Assembly: GCA_959347315.1 (NCBI GenBank)
Contig: OY365820.1
Location: forward strand, 814,502-878,501
Source of the DNA: Bimastos eiseni
Lineage: Eukaryota > Annelida > Clitellata > Crassiclitellata > Lumbricidae
Reading direction: 5' to 3'
DNA: 64,000 nucleotides
The position numbers and the translations under genes were made by a program. Below the pieces are notes generated by a model. It was not told the origin of the DNA, ran no database searches, and saw nothing but the letters and a program-made list of their open reading frames with translations. Of this stretch, positions 55,201 through 64,000 are shown piece by piece (position 1 is the first letter of the stretch; every line of letters begins with the position of its first letter).

Positions 55201-55394
55201 AAAGCGAGTTTAGCGACTTCTGATGGTTGTATACATACATGTACAAAGCTATCCAAGAAAAGGTTTATAATGTCATCAACACAATTAAGCTGCAACTAAA
55301 AATTCAAGCTCTCTACATTTGCCATATACGATTGCACAATACACCTCTTTTAAGTTTGATGCTCGTCATATAAGTTTAACTTACATGCTGTTAT

Positions 55395-55512
55395 TGATGC
55401 CCTAGCGTTATACTGAAAGCTCCAAGAACACAGCACTGCTTGCAGAGCCAAGCCCAAGCCTGGAAAAGGAAAAGGAGGAGGGTGACGTAGTGATCTGTGT
55501 GGTACTCTGTCA
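55395..55512 (-). repeat. Dispersed repeat family R2, minus strand
   Basis: 'AGCCCAAGCCTGG' then 'GGAGGAGGGTGACGTAGTGA'. Confidence 0.6.
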
Positions 55513-55584
55513 TATATATTGTTGTGAACCTATCTGGAGCGTTGAACGAAGAGAGAGATAATACAGTTTTGGCATCGTATTGTA

Positions 55585-55890
55585 ATTGCATATGCGTGGA
55601 GCTTCTGCGGCCGAAAATTCGGCCTCTCAACGGACGGAAAATAACTTCTACGGCCGAAAATTCCTCGCATAATTACTTCAAAAAACGACACTAACCCTAA
55701 CTCTGCCGACCCAAACCGACCCTCACGATGCATATTAAAAACATTCAGGTGTTGTTAACAGTGCGCATGCGCCGAAGGTTGTGAATGTGCAGAGGTCTTC
55801 ATTCGTTAAATTTTGCACGTGTTCAGCCTTAGAAATAATATTTTCGTTTTGGCTGCGGCCGAACTTTCGGCGGCAGAAGATTTGCCCGTT
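55585..55890 (+). mobile_element. Dispersed repeat family R4 (~300 bp), copy 2
   Basis: Starts 'GCGTGGAGCTTCTGCGGCCG' and ends 'GGCGGCAGAAGATTTG'. Contains the palindrome GGCCGAAAATTCGGCC and the 'ACAGTGCGCATGCGCC' block shared with copy 1. Confidence 0.7.
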
Positions 55891-56284
55891 TCATATAATT
55901 ATGGACTGAAACATCACATGCGCTGCATTGTAATTAGTAATGACCAGTGGCATTTGTTTTAAAAGCCCCAAACCCACAAAATAAGCCAACCCTCTACTCT
56001 CAACAACTTTGCACGGCTCGTCGTGTTCCATGTCGTAACACCGAGTATGCCCTGCGTCAGCCCAGAGCATAAGTGGAACGCACCCGAGATGTCAATATTG
56101 GACACGGTGCTAGGACAGGGCGGCCATCTGCCATCCCATCTCTCGAGGGATGAGTGCAGCGCCATCAGGGCGTCTAGACCGGAGCTTACGAGTCCGGAGG
56201 GTTCCTTAGTCTCCGGGACTTACGTAATCTTACCATGTCTTCAGGATCTGTCTAGTATAGTACGTTTAGACGCATGTGTGATTG

Positions 56285-56400
56285 GCTGCGTTGTTAGTTG
56301 TTGTTTAACGACGCTGTGTGATAACAGAGATCACTACCGTTGCCCTCCTCCTTTATCTAGGCTTGTGACTGGCACTACCTGAGTTCATGCAGTGGTGGAG
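56285..56400 (+). repeat. Dispersed repeat family R2
   Basis: 'GTTTAACGACGCTGTGTGAT', 'GTTGCCCTCCTCCTTTATCT' and 'CTTGTGACTGGCACTACCTG'. Confidence 0.7.
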
Positions 56401-56639
56401 TCTATTCCTCATACAGAGAGCAAGATCATTAATTTTGAACCTGTTTAACAGGCAAAGAAGCGGAATATTATTAAGGGTATGCCATTTATTTATGTTAACA
56501 TATAACAGCATTTCCTCTCTTATATAAAGCATCAGAAACAATCGATTTGATGGTGTTTAACAGTGAGGAATGGGCTTTTCCAAATTCGCAACGTCACCGC
56601 AATGATAAAGTCCAAATGTGAAAAATGCGCCACAATAAA

Positions 56640-56720
56640 GCTAATCGTGGGGCACCAGCTTATTGGTGAGCGCTACGCCGATTCAGAGCGGTTGTCCAAA
56701 GGTAGTGAAATCTCTGTCGG
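56640..56720 (+). repeat. Dispersed repeat family R3, partial
   Basis: 'GGGGCACCAGCTTATTGGTG' then 'AGAGCGGTTGTCC'. Confidence 0.6.
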
Positions 56721-57041
56721 AAGGGAGATATAAGGAGATTATTACAAGTTACGCTAATGGTAGGAAGTAAAGCTTAAAGTTATAGGTTTAATAACACATG
56801 ATATTAAGGTGTCAACTCTCATAGGATTAATTCACTGGAGCTCAGAACTGAGGAAACGAGTTCGATATCTGTGTCCTTCGTAAGGTTGACTAGTCCTTCT
56901 TTCGCTAGGCGGTGCGGCGCAGTCGATAAGTTAGATGTAATGCGTAATGGGCGCCTTGCATGGCTGCAGTCTGTTAAATTCGACTTATTTAATAACTTAT
57001 CCTGATTCGTTCATACTGTGTCAGTTTGAATTTAAACGAAG

Positions 57042-57044
<3 letters not shown>

Positions 57045-57092
<48 letters not shown>

Positions 57093-57095
57093 GTA
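57045..57095. repeat. (ATT)n microsatellite
   Basis: About 16 pure ATT units. Confidence 0.95.
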
Positions 57096-57208
57096 ATTTA
57101 TATTATTGTTATTATTTTTTTATTGTTATTATTATTTTAGTTTATTGTTTAAAGGCGAATTTATCCCATTACAGCTTCACGATTGCCAACTAAATTTTCA
57201 TATTCCAG

Positions 57209-57468
57209 GATCAGTCGAGATTTCCCGGTTCACGGGATCCCTCCAGACATCCGGACCGTACGGAGGACCTAAGGACCCATCCACGAGGTCCGCACGTTCC
57301 TCACCAGGACCATTCTCAACCAGATTCACTCCTGACGGACGAGAACAGATATCCCGCGAGGGAGTCCCAGCAACAAGGGAACGTGCCACAGGATTACGAC
57401 AGGCAGTGGAACAAGGAGAGACAAGGGGGAAGAGACAATGGGAGAAGGCCAGACCCAGCCAGGCTAAG
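57209..57468 (+). CDS. RIM: RIM exon 4: disordered linker
   Basis: Acceptor ATTCCAG ends at 57208, donor GTAGGG at 57469, phase 0 in and phase 2 out. Encodes an R/D/P-rich linker, for example 'DQSRFPGSRDPSRHPDRTED' and 'VPQDYDRQWNKERQG'. Assigned by phase continuity and composition rather than by sequence identity. Confidence 0.75.
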
Positions 57469-57714
57469 GTAGGGTGGATGGTTATTGGATGTGTAGCGAA
57501 GTGGGCGCCTTGCATGTCTGTCGACAGTTAAATTGAACTCCCATGATAAGTAATTCGTTTATTATGTACTTATGTCCGTAGTTGTGTAATGACAAAGATC
57601 ATTAGTGAGCTTGGGACTGGCACTGTACGGTAGCGAAAGGTGACGGAGTTTCTTGTAAACACAGCTCTATTACTTTTTGTCGGTTTTGCATTTAGGGAAA
57701 GGGTTCACATTCGA

Positions 57715-57865
57715 CAATGACGATAACGATGACGATGACGACGACGACGATGATGACGATGACGATGAATATGATGATGATGATTATGATGATGATGATG
57801 ATGGTGATGCTGATGATTATGAATTTATGATGATAATAATGCGGCGGTGGCGATGACGATGATAT
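57715..57865. repeat. (GAT/GAC)n trinucleotide tract
   Basis: Degenerate GATGAC and GATGAT units in RIM intron 4. Confidence 0.9.
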
Positions 57866-57982
57866 TATTATCACTGAGGAAATTAAAATTCTTACGGAAT
57901 CTTAGAATTTTTGGACAAAAGATTATAACATTAAAAAAATCATACAGAATATAGCTCGCTCAACATTTTCCTTTCCTACCAG

Positions 57983-58734
57983 GGAGGGCAGAGAAACGAT
58001 GGGGCGCAGACCAGACGACGTTCTCAATCCTTCTCCTGATCAACCACCCCGCGATCCCTACATGAACGACCCGGAACCCCTATCACGCCAGCCGCGGGGT
58101 AACCGCGACATCAACACCACCCCAGAAAGAACACGGGACATCGGGTACCGCGAATACCGCGACCGAATGTCGCCCGACCGAATAGCGAAGGACCCAGGGC
58201 GACCCTTAGTGGACAACTCCCGACAGTCCGGCTATCCCGGATACGAAACCACCCGACGCTACCGGCACAAGGACCCTGCTGCCTCCATCCTCGAATCACC
58301 CCCGACAGAATTCCACCCCGACAGGCTCATGCTTGGGAACGGGGATATTGAACATCACGGGTTTGACAAACCGGGAAGGAAGGCCCAACATGGGATCCGC
58401 GGTGCTGCGGTCGCTACCAGAGGCGATCTGGATGAACCTCCTAACCGCCGTTATGGTGGTGATGTCACCTCCAACAAGCATCACTTGGACCCTAGTTCGG
58501 CGGCTGCCTTTGGCTCCCACGGCCGACAGAGGTTCGATGGATCGCAGAGGAACGACTCCTTGGGCTCCGATCCTTCGGACTACGCTCGACCGTCTCCACC
58601 GAAGGGACACAGACATCGCAATGGAGGAAAGAGACAATCGTCGATGAGTAGTTCAGATGATGGGATTCAAACGACGCCTGAAGGAACGAGCGCAGAGGAA
58701 CAGGAACTGGAGAGTGAGAGCATCAGTGAGAAAG
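57983..58734 (+). CDS. RIM: RIM exon 5: linker with conserved serine-rich phospho-motif
   Basis: Acceptor CTACCAG ends at 57982, donor GTCGGT at 58735, phase 2 in and phase 1 out. Its end is diagnostic: 'RNDSLGSDPSDYARPSPPKG', 'GGKRQSSMSSSDDG' and 'EELESESISEKG'-like blocks match vertebrate RIM1 'RNDSLSSDQSESVRPSPPKP', 'GKKRQMSVSSSEEEG' and 'ELESESVSEKG' in order. The R-Q-x-S motif corresponds to the reported PKA/14-3-3 site of rat RIM1alpha (Ser413, from memory). The frame continues into an intronic microsatellite but is cut by the donor. Confidence 0.93.
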
Positions 58735-58894
58735 GTCGGTGCAGATCCTTGTCTCTGTTCTGTTCTGTTTTATTTCATTCTATTCCACCATGTTCTCTCA
58801 TATTGTATTGTATTGTGTTGAAGTGTAATATATTGCATTCTATTCTATTCTATCCTATTCTGTTCTGTAGGTGCTCTCTGCTCTCATGCTCTGC

Positions 58895-58903
<9 letters not shown>

Positions 58904-58938
<35 letters not shown>

Positions 58939-58962
58939 CGTCCGTCCGTCCGTCCGTCCGTC
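58904..58962. repeat. (CTGT)n/(CCGT)n leading into the (TCAC)n array
   Basis: About 14 tetramers directly adjoining the next array. Confidence 0.95.
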
Positions 58963-60364
58963 TCACTCACTCACTCACTCACTCACTCACTCACTCACTC
59001 ACTCACTCACTCACTCACTCACTCACTCACTCACTCACTCACTCACTCACTCACTCACTCACTCACTCACTCACTCACTCACTCACTCACTCACTCACTC
59101 ACTCACTCACTCACTCACTCACTCACTCACTCACTCACTCACTCACTCACTCACTCACTCACTCACTCACTCACTCACTCACTCACTCACTCACTCACTC
59201 ACTCACTCACTCACTCACTCACTCACTCACTCACTCACTCACTCACTCACTCACTCACTCACTCACTCACTCACTCACTCACTCACTCACTCACTCACTC
59301 ACTCACTCACTCACTCACTCACTCACTCACTCACTCACTCACTCACTCACTCACTCACTCACTCACTCACTCACTCACTCACTCACTCACTCACTCACTC
59401 ACTCACTCACTCACTCACTCACTCACTCACTCACTCACTCACTCACTCACTCACTCACTCACTCACTCACTCACTCACTCACTCACTCACTCACTCACTC
59501 ACTCACTCACTCACTCACTCACTCACTCACTCACTCACTCACTCACTCACTCACTCACTCACTCACTCACTCACTCACTCACTCACTCACTCACTCACTC
59601 ACTCACTCACTCACTCACTCACTCACTCACTCACTCACTCACTCACTCACTCACTCACTCACTCACTCACTCACTCACTCACTCACTCACTCACTCACTC
59701 ACTCACTCACTCACTCACTCACTCACTCACTCACTCACTCACTCACTCACTCACTCACTCACTCACTCACTCACTCACTCACTCACTCACTCACTCACTC
59801 ACTCACTCACTCACTCACTCACTCACTCACTCACTCACTCACTCACTCACTCACTCACTCACTCACTCACTCACTCACTCACTCACTCACTCACTCACTC
59901 ACTCACTCACTCACTCACTCACTCACTCACTCACTCACTCACTCACTCACTCACTCACTCACTCACTCACTCACTCACTCACTCACTCACTCACTCACTC
60001 ACTCACTCACTCACTCACTCACTCACTCACTCACTCACTCACTCACTCACTCACTCACTCACTCACTCACTCACTCACTCACTCACTCACTCACTCACTC
60101 ACTCACTCACTCACTCACTCACTCACTCACTCACTCACTCACTCACTCACTCACTCACTCACTCACTCACTCACTCACTCACTCACTCACTCACTCACTC
60201 ACTCACTCACTCACTCACTCACTCACTCACTCACTCACTCACTCACTCACTCACTCACTCACTCACTCACTCACTCACTCACTCACTCACTCACTCACTC
60301 ACTCACTCACTCACTCACTCACTCACTCACTCACTCACTCACTCACTCACTCACTCACTCACTC
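58963..60364. repeat. (TCAC)n array, about 350 perfect units
   Basis: About 1400 bp with no interruption visible, in RIM intron 5. It yields a threonine/histidine/serine/leucine ORF that is not a gene. Confidence 0.97.
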
Positions 60365-60389
60365 TCTGTCTCTGTCTCTCTCTCTGTCT

Positions 60390-60508
60390 CAGTGGTGGCA
60401 ACTACCCCATTGCTTGCACTTTGCCAGTCTCACTCCAAAGCCTGGACGAAGGAGGATGGCAACGCTGATGATCTGTGTTATAACACAGTGTCGTTAAACT
60501 CCAACTAC
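60390..60508 (-). repeat. Dispersed repeat family R2, minus strand
   Basis: 'CAAAGCCTGGACGAAGGAGG', 'CAACGCTGATGATCTGTG' and 'ACACAGTGTCGTTAAAC'. Confidence 0.7.
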
Positions 60509-60614
60509 TGCTTCGGTTGCAAGACACAGAACATACTTCTACACCACTCTCGTCCAACTTTCCTTTACGTCAGAACAATGACATAATGGCATAATATTCT
60601 TTACAGTTCTGCTG

Positions 60615-60728
60615 GTGGTTGTTGCAGTTTAACGACACTGTGTGATGACACAGATCACTAGCGTCGCCCTCCTCCTTTATCTAGGCTTGGGACTGTCATT
60701 GCTGGACTGCAAGCAGTGTAATGCAGCC
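60615..60728 (+). repeat. Dispersed repeat family R2
   Basis: 'GTTTAACGACACTGTGTGAT', 'GCGTCGCCCTCCTCCTTTAT' and 'CTTGGGACTGTCATTGCTGG'. Forms an inverted pair with 60390-60508. Confidence 0.75.
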
Positions 60729-60924
60729 CTTGGAGTATGAGTGCTTATATTAAAAAACTTTGTTCAATGAACTCATGAAGTTGCGAGATATAAGTATTTA
60801 TAGAAACTGCTGGCCATAGTTGCAGGTGTTTTAAGCATATGAGCGGTTGACAGAATCGCAGTTTGACTGAATATGGGTAATTGTAATATAAATTAAGATA
60901 GTAAATGTGTGCGAAATCGCTGTC

Positions 60925-61200
60925 TGCATCTGTCTTACTTTCTTTATCGCTCTCCATGTTTGCATTTATCTTTCTCGGCCTCTATCTATGTATCCCTGTC
61001 TTTCTGTTTGCCACTTTGTCTACCTGTCTGTCTCTCGCTCGCTCACTCTCTCTGTCGCCCTGTTGCTCTCTCAGTTTGCTTATTTGTCTGTCTCGCTATC
61101 TCTATTTCTGTCATTCCGTCTGTGTCTGTCGCTGTCTTTGTCTATCTATGTGTCTAACAGTTTTTTTGTCTGTCTGTCTGTCTGTCTGTCTATCTGTTTA
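60925..61200. repeat. Degenerate (CTGT)n pyrimidine-rich tract
   Basis: Imperfect CTGT/CTCT units over about 275 bp. Confidence 0.85.
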
Positions 61201-61242
61201 GCTGTGGTTCTATCTATCTATATTTCACTCCATCCTTCTTGC

Positions 61243-61325
61243 AATCGTAACCCCTAAACTTCTAAGTCGCCCCTCCAACCCTTAGCGAAGGGCACGGGTT
61301 AATTCACGAGCGTACAGGATTGACT
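61243..61325 (+). repeat. Dispersed repeat family R3
   Basis: 'CCCCTAAACTTCTAAGTCGC' and 'AGGGCACGGGTTAATTCACG'. Confidence 0.6.
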
Positions 61326-61442
61326 TAACAGGACCAGATTGATTGGGATCTGCTTGCCATAGAGTCAAGAGAGAGGAGACAAACAGCGCTGAACAAATTA
61401 TTTGGATTGGAAGTGATTGTAGTTTTTGATTGTTACTTAAAG

Positions 61443-61537
61443 ACCAAAGATTGGCGCATGGTCAACAGTTCAATCTTGAAGATGAGAAATGGAAACGCGA
61501 TGAAATCCTTGTCGCCAAAATCAGCAAATTTCTTGAG
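61443..61537 (+). CDS. RIM: Putative RIM exon 6, just before the PDZ domain
   Basis: Acceptor ACTTAAAG ends at 61442, donor GTAATA at 61538, phase 1 in and phase 0 out, exactly what exons 5 and 7 require. With the split codon it starts with D, as in vertebrate 'SEKGD', then 'QRLAHGQQFNLEDEKWKRDE' and 'ILVAKISKFLE'. It does not resemble the vertebrate 'YYWLDPATWHSRE' segment at this place. Evidence is phase fit, position and the charged helix-like composition, so it may be wrong. Confidence 0.5.
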
Positions 61538-61639
61538 GTAATAGTCACTTCGTCTGCTATCATTGCTTCCTTTGTGATCGCTAATAGGTTATGTTTAATC
61601 TTTGTTAAACACCCATAAATGTCAAATTCCAGCGCTTTA

Positions 61640-62295
61640 AATACCACGTATGCTCAAGTAAGGTATTAATTCAGCCCACTAGGCTACCACAAGAGGTTCA
61701 GAATTGGAGGGAAGACTATAAATAACCTTAGATATGCTGATGACATCGTGCTACTGGCCACTTCACCAGAGGATTTACAGAAGTTGGTGCAACGTGTTGA
61801 GATATCAGCAAAAGAATACAGTATGCTGATTAACATAGTAAAGACAAAAGTAATGACAAATAACAATGACGCACTTTTGATCAAGTTGATCAAATACAAA
61901 CTGGAACCGTGGACAATAAAGAAAGAAGAAGAGAAACGCATACAAGCATTTGAGAACAAGTGCATGAGGAAACTGCTCAGAATTCCATGGACAGCAATGG
62001 TGACCACCGAACAAGTGTATCAAATGGCGAAAGTTGACAGCAAACGGTTGGGTCACATCAAATCCAGAAAATTGCGGTACTTCGGGCACATCGTGAGACA
62101 GCCTAAAGACAGTATTGAGAACAGTGTAATGTTGGGTATAGTGGAAGGAAGCCGAAGTTGTGGAAGACCCAGAATCTGCTGGTTTGACAATGTCATGGCG
62201 TGGACTGGCTTAAGAGGCACAAGCTTAATGAACATCGTACGAGACAGAAAGCATTGGACGTCACTTTCCCATTCATGTAGTCAACCGTCATGACG
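61640..62295 (+). pseudogene. LINE fragment with YADD motif and C-terminal domain
   Basis: Reads 'FRIGGKTINNLRYADDIVLL', the reverse-transcriptase catalytic YADD, then 'SMLINIVKTKVM', then jumps across an internal deletion to 'RIQAFENKCMRKLLRIPWTA', 'RKLRYFGHIVRQP' and 'GSRSCGRPRICWFDNVMAWT'. These blocks are typical of a non-LTR lineage distinct from the CR1/L2-like copies elsewhere in this window. It is truncated at the 5' end, internally deleted, and lies in RIM intron 6. Confidence 0.85.
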
Positions 62296-62324
62296 ATGTG
62301 ACATGACATGACAATCAAACAGGG

Positions 62325-62425
62325 TTAGGATAGATTAACGACGGTGTGTGATAACTGACGTCATTATAGTCGCCCTCCTCCTTTGTTTAGGTTTGAACTT
62401 GCACTGCTGCATGCAGACAGTGGGA
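62325..62425 (+). repeat. Dispersed repeat family R2
   Basis: 'GATTAACGACGGTGTGTGAT', 'AGTCGCCCTCCTCCTTTGTT' and 'GCACTGCTGCATGCAGACAG'. Confidence 0.7.
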
Positions 62426-62429
62426 AAAT

Positions 62430-62625
62430 TATCCGATGGATGGATCCAGGGTTTAACGACAGCTTATGACAACAGAGGCCGTTGCCGTCGACAGAAATTT
62501 GCTAGGCATATTGCAGCACTTACAGCTCAGTTTTAATAATAACAAATTATCCGATGGATGGATCCGGAGTTTAACGACCGCTGTTGACAGAAATGGACAT
62601 TGTAGTCGACAGAAATTCCGTGCTT
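62430..62625 (+). repeat. R2 subfamily, tandem pair
   Basis: Two units start 'TTATCCGATGGATGGATCC' and continue 'GTTTAACGAC' and 'GTCGACAGAAATT'. A third related unit is at 63665-63740. Confidence 0.7.
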
Positions 62626-62689
62626 ATATAGCACCATTTTAACACATTTTAAAGGTGTCTAAAGTTCCTTGCGCTCTATTGATTGCCTT

Positions 62690-62895
62690 GACCTATTTGT
62701 TCGTGGGATTAAGACTACCTTGGCCCAACACTAGGCGTTTGCTGTTTTGGGTCCATCTACCTGGCTTTATTCCATCACCAAGGGTTAAGCTAATGACTGA
62801 TTTCTCAACATCTTTATTTGAAGGCGTTTCTTTTTCCTTGGGGTTTCCGCGCCTCTGAAGGGTTATTTTACGAGAGGCGCTATATAAATCTAAAG
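62690..62895 (+). mobile_element. LINE 3' terminus
   Basis: 'GCGCCTCTGAAGGGTTATTT' then 'GAGAGGCGCTATATAAATC'. Confidence 0.6.
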
Positions 62896-63028
62896 GTGCG
62901 CTATACTAATAATAAAAAAATTAATTAAGAAACAATGATGATAGTAATAATAATGGGCCCAAAAAATTATCTTGCTCTGACGAAAGAAATAATGATCTTA
63001 GCCTATAAGTATTTAAATTACGTTGCAG

Positions 63029-63152
63029 CATCCCGCTCAGTGGCAGCCTTCTCCCGATGGAAGGCACCAGGTCGGTCACATGATCCTTCGCAAGACCGTG
63101 GAAGGCGCCAGTCCTGGCGAAAGGGGTGGCGTTCAAGGCAAAGGAGCGTTAG
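63029..63152 (+). CDS. RIM: RIM exon 7: start of the PDZ domain
   Basis: Acceptor GTTGCAG ends at 63028, donor GTAAGG at 63153, phase 0 in and phase 1 out. Encodes 'HPAQWQPSPDGRHQVGHMIL' and 'RKTVEGASPGERGGVQGKGA' then 'LG', matching vertebrate RIM1 'HPVTWQPSKEGDRLIGRVIL' and '..GALLG' before 'LKVVGGK'. The following exon is outside the window. Confidence 0.9.
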
Positions 63153-63182
63153 GTAAGGCTTGGCATCTCTTGGATTTATCCC

Positions 63183-63545
63183 ATCAGATGCAGGGGTGCA
63201 AAAAACAAGATTCGAAAATCAAAAGTTGTTTGTTTGTTTTTGTTTTTGTTTTTATTTTTTGTTTTTTTGTTTTTAGTTTTCATTTGGATTTTGTCACTGC
63301 TGTTTTGTTATAAAAAGCATCAAACACAGCATGAAAAGAGCTCCAACTTGTTTATATAATTAATTTAGCTTGATTTCCGACTGAATAACACAGAATGAGT
63401 AATATAATAGTAATATTAGTAAATTTAAAATATATATATATTAAAAAAAACAAAAATTCCAATTTTTGTTTTTATTGTTTTTTTTGTAAAAAATCCAAAA
63501 AACCACATAACAAGAAACCAACATGTTTGCAGCCCTGATCAGATG
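63183..63545. mobile_element. hAT-type MITE with 8-bp target-site duplication
   Basis: The element runs 63191-63537 (347 bp), starting CAGGGGTGCAAAAAAC and ending GTTTGCAGCCCTG, so the termini are imperfect inverted repeats. Both sides are flanked by ATCAGATG (63183-63190 and 63538-63545), an exact 8-bp duplication typical of hAT transposons. There is no coding capacity, and the interior is rich in TTTTTG/CAAAAA. Confidence 0.85.
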
Positions 63546-63579
63546 CAATATATTTCTTCTGGTATTTAAATGCAGTCAT

Positions 63580-63740
63580 CTTCCGTTATCCAGGTTTGAG
63601 ACTGGCACTGCCAGAGTGCGACCAGTGGTGAATTAGTTGGATCAATTGCTGCATGCTGATGTTGAATGAATCCATGGTTTAACGACAGCTTATGACAACA
63701 GAGGCCGTTGCCGTCGACAGAAATCTGCTTGGCATATTTG
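63580..63740 (+). repeat. R2 pieces, including the R2 subfamily unit
   Basis: 'TTATCCAGGTTTGAGACTGG' and 'TGGTTTAACGACAGCTTATG' with 'GCCGTCGACAGAAATC'. Confidence 0.65.
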
Positions 63741-64000
63741 AAGCACATACAACTCATTTAAGAACACAGCAGCTTCGGTAGAGAACAAAATGCAGATGTT
63801 GTTTTGCACCCCTCTTTCCATTACTATATTTATTGTATATATAATGGCTGAACAGAATAACATGCTAATAATATTATCTTTTGACCTTTATTTATACAGT
63901 GAATATAGTAATTAAAAGAGGTGTGTAAGGAACGCTTCTTCTCTTCTTACATTACAATACAATTAGCGTAAAGTTCACACCAAGATGACTCTACCCTTAA
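63741..64000 (+). other. RIM intron 7, start
   Basis: AT-rich sequence. No exon, and nothing else recognised. Confidence 0.6.

Larger units (their letters stand above)
54834..57208 (+). other. RIM intron 3
   Basis: No exon recognised. Holds R2, R3 and R4 repeats and an (ATT)n array. Confidence 0.65.
41674..64000 (+). other. RIM: RIM (Rab3-interacting molecule, UNC-10/RIMS) gene, 5' part (span)
   Basis: Seven exons join in phase and follow the vertebrate RIM1/RIM2 order: N-terminal Rab-binding helix, eight-cysteine zinc finger, charged disordered linker, the 'NDSLGSDPSDYARPSPPKG' block, 'ELESESISEKG', and the start of the PDZ domain ('HPAQWQPSPDG' to 'GKGALG'). RIM is a presynaptic active-zone scaffold. 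Its N-terminus binds Rab3 and Munc13, and its PDZ and C2 domains bind ELKS/CAST and calcium-channel partners. PDZ remainder and C2 domains lie beyond the window. The introns are large and repeat-rich (the largest about 9.9 kb). Confidence 0.93.

Noticed and set aside
58871..60586. Very long ORFs over the (TCAC)n array
   Set aside because: Pure simple repeat. The RIM exon ends at a good donor at 58735.
61748..62293. Host gene encoding a 181-residue protein
   Set aside because: The YADD motif and C-terminal blocks identify it as a LINE fragment.

Overview
This is eukaryotic (animal) genomic DNA: small coding exons with GT..AG splice sites lie in long introns full of microsatellites, LINE remnants and SINE-like repeats. 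All recognisable protein-coding genes are on the + strand. RIM is a presynaptic active-zone gene, and the other genes look like immunoglobulin (Ig) cell-adhesion receptors, so the source is an animal with a nervous system. It is probably a bilaterian invertebrate. The species cannot be fixed from the sequence alone.

Layout. (1) About 4.17-19.9 kb holds gene copy A. Eleven exons (E2-E12) and an alternative last exon (E13) encode a type I membrane protein with five Ig-like domains, one transmembrane helix and a cytoplasmic tail. Its first exon was not found and probably lies upstream of position 1. (2) About 24.7-37.1 kb holds gene copy B, a tandem paralog with matching exon order and phases (E1-E12). 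It adds up to an exact open frame of 885 codons plus stop. (3) 41.7 kb to beyond the window end holds the 5' half of a RIM (RIMS / UNC-10) gene. Seven exons cover the Rab-binding N-terminus, the zinc finger, the disordered linker with a conserved serine-rich phospho-motif, and the first strand of the PDZ domain.

The Ig genes look most like the L1CAM/neuroglian/neurofascin group, from the Ig2 and Ig4 signatures. They have only five Ig domains and no space for fibronectin-III domains before the membrane helix. Copy A can end in two mutually exclusive phase-2 terminal exons. One encodes 45 uninterrupted pentapeptide repeats made from a 15-bp minisatellite. The other encodes an ordinary 87-residue tail. 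Both end in S-[D/E]-V, a class I PDZ-ligand form. Copy B has only the repeat-type exon in this window (30 units). Homology between the copies stops inside a dispersed repeat a few hundred bases before the position of the A-only tail exon.

The rest is repeat-rich. It includes CR1/L2-like LINE 3' ends (many ending in a short 'GCGCTATATAA' tail plus a microsatellite), a YADD-containing LINE fragment of another type, four tRNA-like SINEs and at least three unnamed dispersed families. There is also a 965-bp foldback element in a copy-A intron, a 347-bp hAT-type MITE with an exact 8-bp target duplication, a ~1.4-kb (TCAC)n array, a 14-bp satellite (~54 units), a 12-bp satellite (~31 units) and a ~470-bp polypurine tract upstream of RIM.
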